Assembly (NCBI RefSeq): GCF_040412425.1
Contig: NC_089792.1
Location: 22,114,861-22,178,860 of the forward strand
Reading direction: 5' to 3'
Source of the DNA: Macrobrachium rosenbergii
Lineage: Eukaryota; Arthropoda; Malacostraca; Decapoda; Palaemonidae
DNA: 64,000 nucleotides
The position numbers and the translations under genes are program-made. Positions 56,813 through 64,000 of the stretch are shown piece after piece; position 1 is the stretch's first letter, and every line of letters begins with the position of its first letter. Under the pieces are notes generated by a model. It saw only the letters and a list, made by a program, of their open reading frames with translations, searched no databases and was not told the origin of the DNA.

Positions 56813-58915
56813 GTATAATATAATTCACTGATATTGAATATATTTTTAATTCTTCAGAAGTTTCTTTTCCTCTCAACCCAGGATTGCGAGTTAATTTAAA
56901 TATTAAGGGGATTTCCCTGCAAGGTTAATCACATTCACGGTCATAAATATTCAAGAATCTTGGCTGAAAGAACCCAGGAAAATATTGCAGTGAGAATTTA
57001 GTCGTCAGATTTTGCATTCTTCGTCACCTATCATCTCTTTCCATCAAGAAATTTAATTATATATATTTTAAAGTATTAGATGGTATAAGTCCTTGCATCG
57101 GCTCCCTTCTCGTTCAGATATTCTAGTTCCTTCGCTCTGCTCCTACATCGGGAAAAAATCAGATTATATTTAAAATAGTGGATGGTACTAGTCTTTGCAA
57201 CGGCTCCACTTTTCATTAGTTTTCTTGGGCCATTCTTTATCTTCCACTTTCGACTTACTGTAGTCCATAAATTCTTTCAATATAATTTTTCCGTTTTCAC
57301 TTTCAGTGTTAATTTACGAAGACATGTTGCTAATGAGAATCTCATTCGAGTTGTCATCACCAATGAAAAAAGTTAACAAAATGTCTTAAATTGCACTTTT
57401 CCGAAATCTGTCAAGTTTTGAGTGCTTTGACTTGAAATGCTGAAGGAAGGCGTAGCATCAGAGAACGTGACAAGGCAGTTTTCTTTTCATCTAGAAGTTC
57501 ATAGGTTTTTTTTTTTTTTAATTAAAGTGCGGAAAATGAAGTTGATAATTGCCACATTACGACTGTCAACCAGCTCGAGGCCTTTAAATGATAGAATTGC
57601 TTTATATAAGATGACACAGTATATCTTCATTGTGGCGTACGAAATTAAATTAAAATCAAGAAAACTTTAGTTAGCAAAGAAAAAGACAATCGAAAGTTGG
57701 CGATGAATTTCAAATATGCAAATAACAGAAAAAGAGAAAAGTGTCATGTATATAACCTCATCAACCTTAGTTTTTATATGTAAAAGAATATGCAGATTAT
57801 ACAGCAAATGAAAACTTCATTTATATGCATCAGATATATGGCAAGGCTTTCACAATTGCCACAATTTTTAGATGGTCAAACATCCATTGGATGAGATGTT
57901 TTCTGCCTGTTACTTCCAAGAAAGAACCCATTCAGAATTGAAACAACAGATTGGCTAATTGTTTTATATACACAGGTGGGGAACAAAATTATAGCAACTT
58001 CTCTGATCGTACGACTGAAGCTGGGAAAAATCTGTACACAAATGTGTGTATGCTTAAATTATTTATTGTTTTCAAAAGCTAACTAATATTCTCCACCAGA
58101 ACGAAGCTAAAGATATACTTTCCAAAATAAGAAGGAAATATAGATATTTTCATGGCAAAAAAAAAAAATTAATTTAAAAGAATTAGAAATAAAATGAAGT
58201 GCTTACGCTTCCTTATGGCCATAGCTTTTAAAAATGGTTCCTGGTCCCTTTCAAAGCTTAAATGTCATAAAACACCCTCTCGGTCTCTGTCTCTGCTGAT
58301 TTCCAATTTTCTTCTCCCGTTGGAAGCTGGATCGGGGCCAGATGGACTGACATTCAACGTTTAAACATTCTCCCCAGTTTTTCGTTCGTTTTTAAAGAGA
58401 ATCCTTCGGAAATTCTCTACTTGGCCTGATTTGTTAATACCGGTTGCATACATGCAGACGTATATACACAACCAATTGCAGCTCTTTGAATAGCGTATGA
58501 TTACTCTTGCTCTATATTATTTAAAAAATGAAAAAGGGTAATTAAAAGAAAAAAAAAGGATATTTCGTCTGTCGGGGGGGAAAAAACTGACGGCCAAACA
58601 CCAATGTAGAACACAGAAAATGTTCATTAACCCAAGGGGTTACTCGACCATCACACATTATCCTTTTTTTTTTTTTCCATAATTCGTGGTTCCTTGTTTT
58701 TGTTTTATTTGTTCTTAAAACATAAATGATTTTTGGTAAGCTCCTGTAAATTTTAACGGCCATTTAAAAAAAAAAGATTAAGAGACGAATTCCAGTTTCT
58801 GGATGGTTCATATTCTTGTTTGGGATTTAATTTTGTATCTGTGATTTGAGACCAAAATTTGAAGAGCTAATTATTTTTTTTGGTGCTTAGGATTGAAGAG
58901 TAAATCTGAATCCAG
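56813..58915. other. No recognised gene; one short tandem dimer
   Basis: A ~105-bp imperfect tandem dimer at about 57070-57210 (GATGGTA-AAGTC-TTGCA-CGGCTCC twice). Otherwise AT-rich, nothing recognised. Confidence 0.4.
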
Positions 58916-58929
58916 TTTTTATATATACA

Positions 58930-59085
58930 TATACCCCTACCCTCCCAATCCTGTGCCTGCCCTACCCCCACCCAGGGCTGGACAAACAGGTTTGCAGGAG
59001 GAGGGTGGATGTATTATATCTCCCCTACCCTCTGGATCCCCTACCTACCCCACCCCCACCCGGGGCAGACAAACAAGATCCACCT
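58930..59085. repeat. C-rich imperfect dimer
   Basis: CCCCTACCCTC...CCCCCACCC-GGG..GACAAACA occurs twice about 95 bp apart. Non-coding. Confidence 0.6.
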
Positions 59086-59246
59086 GATTTTATAGATATA
59101 TAAATACAGCCTATATGTGTATGTGTATGTATAACATTTTGAATTGTTTTATTATTGCGAGGATGTTTGAAGTCATAATCACTTAACTTCTGGTACAAAT
59201 GCTTTGTTGATTTATTCCAAATACAGTAATCCCTTGGTTATCCGGA

Positions 59247-59350
59247 AAAAAAGTATGCTTAGTTTTTGACCACAGAGCTGATTAACAGCTCTCCTAGGGC
59301 TGGCCAAGGATTAATAAGAACCAATTGGTTACCTCAACGGATCCGATACT
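59247..59350 (-). mobile_element. Partial tRNA-derived SINE (3' part)
   Basis: Minus-strand match to the SINE body end (AACCAATTGGTTCTTA, GGCCAGCCCTAGGAGAGCTG, TTAATCAGCTC) and tail, nested just inside the left end of the TIR element. Confidence 0.75.
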
Positions 59351-59807
59351 GACATTACCCAGCACACCTGGACCATTAACCAAGGACCAAAGATGTGATG
59401 TATAAATTTAAAAAAATATTTGAAAACTGCTTTCAGATCATTGGCAATGCTGTTTTGGCCTCAGGAAAGTGTTGGTGACATTTCTTACGCTCATGAACAG
59501 ACTGAGAAAGGGTTTTGGGCGGGTAGGGGAGGCCTCAAGAAATTTAGAAGGTAGGGGGAGGGGTGACTGGCTGGATGCCATGGGAGAGGAGGGGCAGTAA
59601 GGCTGTGTAGAGAAACTCGCTCAGAGAAAGGTTGTTTTGGAAGGGGTGGAGGCGGGGAGTTTCCCTGTCTGGGATGGGGTGGGGATGCACTGTGGGATGG
59701 GTGAAGAGGGCTAGGTAGATGTCTGACTTGCTAGAGCGTGTTTTGTTACCTGTTTTATGTTGATGATAATATTTTAGTAAAGGATATTTACGGTACTGAG
59801 ATATGGA

Positions 59808-60118
59808 AGAGAGAGAGAGAGAGAGCATTGCTTACATTAAAGCCTATACAGAAGCACACACTCCTTATGTAATATTCATTAAAAATTTTACTGTATTTTA
59901 TAATTTTTTGTTTACAACCCAAGAGATGAATGCAGTCGTGTGTGTAGGGTACGTAGGTATGCACACTCATTCACTGGCGTTGGTGAACTATTACAGTAGA
60001 GCTTGTTTTGTTTCGTGTTTTAACACATACGATATTTCCACATTTTATTAAAGGAAATATGTACACTTTTGCACTGTAACTTGTAATGAAATACATCAAG
60101 CACAAAGAAAAAAAGATA

Positions 60119-60215
<97 letters not shown>

Positions 60216-60435
60216 GAGAGAGAGAAGAGAGAGAGAGAGAGGTATCACTTACATTGAAGTCAATAACACACACATTCTTCTTCCCTTTATTTTTATTTTA
60301 TACAGTTCTAATTTTTTACTGTGTTTTCTCATTTTTTATTTGTACAACCCAAAAGTTAAGCTCAATCGTGTGCATAGGGTACTTCAGCATGTACATACTC
60401 CTTCGCTTTGGCTGGTGGCGAGACTTTGAAGTTGT
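59808..60435. repeat. Internal ~200-bp direct duplication around a (TA)n tract
   Basis: Segments 59808-60010 and 60217-60435 both start with (GA)n, then TT(A)CATT.AAG, CACACAC, TTTACTGT, TTTACAACCCAA in the left copy and TGTACAACCCAA in the right, GTCGTGTG or ATCGTGTG, TAGGGTAC, and ACTCATTC or ACTCCTTC. They are diverged. Between them lies a ~45-unit TA tract (60118-60206). Confidence 0.7.
60118..60206. repeat. (TA)n microsatellite
   Basis: About 44 uninterrupted TA units followed by CACATATACAGAGAG. Confidence 0.97.
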
Positions 60436-60985
60436 AAACAGCCCATCGTGTCGCCAACATTTACAAATTCGCATTATAAATATTTTTACTTAGAGATGAA
60501 ATATCAACAGTGATAAAATATTCACTCATACACAGTTTGTATCTCGTGTATGGTAATAGAATATGGTAACAACTGGTAAAGAAAACTGCTGTATAAAAAT
60601 ACATTATTGGTCATGAAACTGTGGTAGGCTGTGGGTAAACACAGGTCGGTTACCGGCGTACCACATTGTGCCATGTACGATAGAGAGAGAAAAATACGGG
60701 GTTGCATTTTTTTCCAAAGTGTATTTTTGCAGTACATTTTGTTACAAATATGGCGGTAAAGGTGGATAATTGTCTTTTGCATAAATTTTCAGTTTAAAGT
60801 GTGATGGAGGTTGTTTATAAGCATATGGAGAGTTTACGGTTATGTGGTATTAACAAGGTTAGGCGAGGAAGGGTGCGGAGTTGCCCTTGAACACCCTTGA
60901 ACAGGCCCTTATTCGGATTTCGCCATTATCTGGTGGGCCTTTGGCTCTATTAATCCGGATAATTGAAGGGTTACTTGTGTATTTG

Positions 60986-61682
60986 GAGTGCCAAACACCA
61001 GCATTTCATCACTTATTCTATAGGGTTTTGTAATATTTACAATTTCTTATGGAATATGAATTTTGTCAGATTTTATCATGATAACGAAAGGTGTATTCTG
61101 AATTAAAATTGTTTCACCCAATTTCCCCTTAAGCCGAAAATTGAACTGATAACGCTACATCTTGTAAATGTAGTAAACGGAGCCATATCTCAGAATCGCA
61201 ATCGACCCTCGTCAATAAAGTGCCCGAGAGTAGCGTCTTAGAACGTTTCAGGAGATGGATCTCCTCTGGGCCACTTGAAGTGTAATTAAGACTCATTTAA
61301 TTGCTTGTTGCTCGAGTAGCATCAGCGACGACGTTGTTCGCTGGCATAAAATTTCAGTATTAATGAGATGCAGATTTTTTTTTGTATAGGGATTGTATTC
61401 CTGAAGTTTTTAGATAAAATTAATATATCAGATTAAAGCAATGAACGGAAAAGATTCAAGTCTTTATCCGGTGGGATTTTGCATTTACGTTCTTCAAATG
61501 GAAATAAACAAAATTGTTTATATGTATTGAACGCTGTGTGCTGGTGCTTGAAATGGCTGATGTGGAAGTTTGCTGTTCAGTGAATTATTCTTGCAGTATA
61601 CATGCATCTATTCATATAACTTTTGTATGTATTAAGAAGTAGGTCTCATGTGAAAAGTTAAAGCGAGCCTTAGTTCTTCATT
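60986..61682. other. No recognised gene
   Basis: Contains the second AAGTGCCCGAGAG motif copy (from about 61219). No exon identified. Confidence 0.4.
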
Positions 61683-61952
61683 GGAGGGTGGGTTGAGCTC
61701 TTGGCTAGCACGCTGTTGGCCCAGCGTTCGACTCTCCGACCGGCCAATGAAGAACTGGAGGAATTTATTTGTGGTGATAGAAATTCATTTCTCGTATTGA
61801 TGTGGTTCGGATTCCACAATAAGCTGTAGGACCCGTTGCTAGGTAACCAGTTGGTTCTTAGCCACGTAAAATAAATCTAATCCTTCGGGCCAGCCCTAGG
61901 AGAGCTGTTAAGCGGCTCAGTAATCTGGTTAAACTAAGATATACTTAACTTT
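61683..61952 (+). mobile_element. tRNA-derived SINE, near-complete copy
   Basis: Same family as 42519-42806, opposite orientation. Head with AGCGTTCGACTCTCC (B box), body with GGTTCGGATTCCACAATAAG, GACCCGTTGCTAGGTAACCA and GGCCAGCCCTAGGAGAGCTG, and tail GATATACTTAAC. The A box is weaker than in the 42 kb copy. The body is better conserved than the head. Confidence 0.82.
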
Positions 61953-64000
61953 AAAGCGAGCCTAAGTATTTTTGTAAGTGGCTAACCCTTCAGTTTCCTA
62001 AATCTCGGTGTTAGAGGATCCAGTTCCCGTTTATACAAAAATATCAAGCCTAAACATGTATCCACTTGTGCGCCCAGCACCTCATGAATTAGACGGGGAA
62101 ACTAGAAAGTCCTAAAAATGACACCAAAAAAGTTTCTGGCTTCAGGAGATTTCCATAAGCTTGTTTTAATTAGCTTCATTCATTCCTTTCTTCCTGAATA
62201 TGTTGTATTTATTCCATTTCATTGTTTACGAAAAACAAGCCTGATCATTATCCTTCTCAAAATATTTTACCTTCCCGCTACAGATGAAAACTGTGCATGC
62301 AGCACAAAATTCTCTCTGTAATCCTTAACATAAAAGGTATGATTTGAATTAATAATCATTCTAATGAGTATCAGCCTGACTGACTTACAGTGTTTTACCG
62401 TAATGAAATAAACCAGACTTATTTTCTTTCATGAGCATTGCCACATATCGCTTGCCTTTCATCATTATAAATGAAAATGGAATAGAGTGGCAGTCAGTAT
62501 TTTCCTATTTATTTTTATTTCTTTTGACGGATTTTTTCTTTCTCAGAAATAAGCTGGTAGAATTTAGTATTTTGAAACAAAGATTCCATAAATGATAACT
62601 AAGTAAAGTAACTATCGGTTACATAATGGGTCAAGTTCAATAATAATAATAATAAAATGACAGTAATTTAAGATACCAAGGTAAGGTCATTCTAAATACT
62701 TAGAGAAGATTCAGTTGACCATCGTTTCTATTCATGGGGAGAATGAGCATACGAATACCAACGTCGTTATATTACTCCTCTGATCGTTATTGTTATTAGC
62801 TTAGTTGTGTTTATTAATGTATGGTTTGTATAAACTTCCGATCTGTGTTATGACCCCATTTGAAAGCTTACCAAGGAATAAAAAAAAGATTTAAGAATAT
62901 AATTGAGAATGTATTTTAATCATAAATACATTTGATTTTAGCTTGTGCAGCCATTATAGAAAACATCCAAATACAAGAATAGTATTCAGCGGGAGTATAT
63001 TAATGCAATATAAATGGTACCACTATTTGTTTCTCACAATTTAACCCAATTTTAACCAGAGATATTGGTGTTATACCTTCAAAGGAGTATCTGTCTTTGA
63101 ACTCGAGTGAAGAAAGGCTTCATTTAAAAATGTTTAACTCTCGCATACCTTACGTTAATTTATGAATCTACTGGAGTGTTTTTAAAATGAATTAAAAGAA
63201 CAGCAATCCATTATTTATCGTGGGAATAAAGGGAACAACATTGTTTTTCTATTACACTGAACGGCACAGGGTCCAGAATTATATTGTCAATCACTGTTTT
63301 CCCTTTCCGATTGTTGTTAGTATCTTAAGTATAAAGGAATGAAATTGTGTTGGATAAAATGGAAACTTATAGGTTTTTTTTTTTTCTTATAAAGGCCTTT
63401 GTAATGTGATACCCGAAAATAACTTATTTAAAAAGTAAATTAATAGATGGATGTTTATTTACGTATAAAGATCTTTGTAATGAGATTTCATGTGATCTCT
63501 TATTTATAATAATGACTAAATAAAAAAAAAAATAAGTGGATGAATATCTTTTTTTATGGCTTAAGGAAGATGATTCCTCATGCCTCGAGATATGGTTTTT
63601 ATTATGAACATAGGGGAATGAAGACGTGATTATATCATGGGATAAAGTACCTACCCGTTTGGAGGACGATTTAGCTCTATCTCCACGATTATTTTAGCGC
63701 AAACAGGGAGACAAAGAAAGCTGTTAGAACATCGGGTTTGATGTCTTTCATTGGTTAAGTCTACAATTACAGAAAAGGTCCGAGAGAAGAATCGGTAACA
63801 AATGAATGCTAGGAGGAATTGATCTATCGCAACTGATTATTAATGGAGAATTGAAGACGAGTCATCGAGAGAAACATCTTGTATAAAAGCATCGCACAAA
63901 AGGTGAAACGTAGAGGTAATTAGCTAGCAGCAACAAATAATCATGGAAGTAGCTTGATCAGAAAACTAAACTGTTTTCAGAAGCTGTAGGTTGGGTGAAA
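61953..64000. other. No recognised gene
   Basis: AT-rich sequence to the window end with short frames and A/T runs; a short (AAT)n run is at about 62640-62655. No known motif. Confidence 0.4.

Larger units (their letters stand above)
59225..60985. mobile_element. Candidate pogo-like TIR element, ~1.76 kb, non-coding
   Basis: Left end CAGTAATCCCTTGGTTATCC; the right end reads GGATAATTGAAGGGTTACTT, its imperfect inverted match (about 18 of 22 with small offsets). TA-containing flanks are present on both sides, but the target duplication is not clean. It holds a partial SINE at the left, an internal duplication of about 200 bp, microsatellites, and no transposase. The ends resemble pogo/Tigger-type miniature elements. 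Confidence 0.5.

Overview
This looks like a repeat-rich, AT-rich nuclear DNA window from an arthropod, most likely a decapod crustacean. The evidence is: small exons separated by multi-kilobase introns with GT/AG ends; many long (AT)n, (CA)n and (CT)n tracts; abundant DIRS-type tyrosine-recombinase retrotransposon fragments; and short stretches of TTAGG, the arthropod telomere motif. Nothing bacterial, such as operons or ribosome binding sites, is visible. The species assignment is inference.

Two host genes can be supported, both as small exons missed by ORF length. (1) On the + strand, the last two coding exons (4715-4848, 8428-8567) of a trimethyllysine dioxygenase (TMLHE-like; carnitine biosynthesis) are joined by a 3.6 kb intron, with the rest of the gene left of the window. 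(2) On the - strand, two exons (22445-22320 and 16545-16378) of an aveugle/SAMD10-SAMD12-like SAM-domain protein (Ras/MAPK scaffold) are separated by a 5.8 kb intron. The two genes converge, and about 7.8 kb separates their stop codons.

Mobile DNA makes up most of the rest. 0.5-4 kb: hAT transposase remnant, a hAT-type terminal segment and the 5' half of a DIRS element. 12-14 kb: the 3' half of a DIRS element (tyrosine recombinase plus inverted terminal repeat). 15.6-21.6 kb: three copies of one TIR element (CAGGCAGTCCCCGG ends, TA target sites), a complete miniature LTR retrotransposon with matching 5-bp target duplications, and DIRS ORF1 debris; all but the first TIR copy lie inside the aveugle intron. 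24-25 kb: more DIRS recombinase debris. 26-31 kb: microsatellites, a direct duplication, and the second copy of an unclassified dispersed repeat whose first copy is at 5.3-6.1 kb. 33.2 kb: a 5S-rRNA-derived sequence. 38.8-47.8 kb: broken copies of one LTR-retrotransposon family in both orientations (SCAN-like Gag, CCHC knuckles, degenerate retropepsin), oppositely oriented arrays of a 42-47 bp repeat, a tRNA-derived SINE, and a foldback element with about 330-bp inverted arms. 49.2-50.1 kb: the most intact retroelement ORF (287-residue Gag). 51-64 kb: mostly unassigned AT-rich sequence with microsatellites, a pogo-like TIR element at about 59.2-61.0 kb, and SINE copies.

No reverse transcriptase, CRISPR array or intact transposase was recognised. 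The most informative structures are the miniature LTR element, the foldback element, the opposed tandem arrays around the Gag remnants, and the two host genes.
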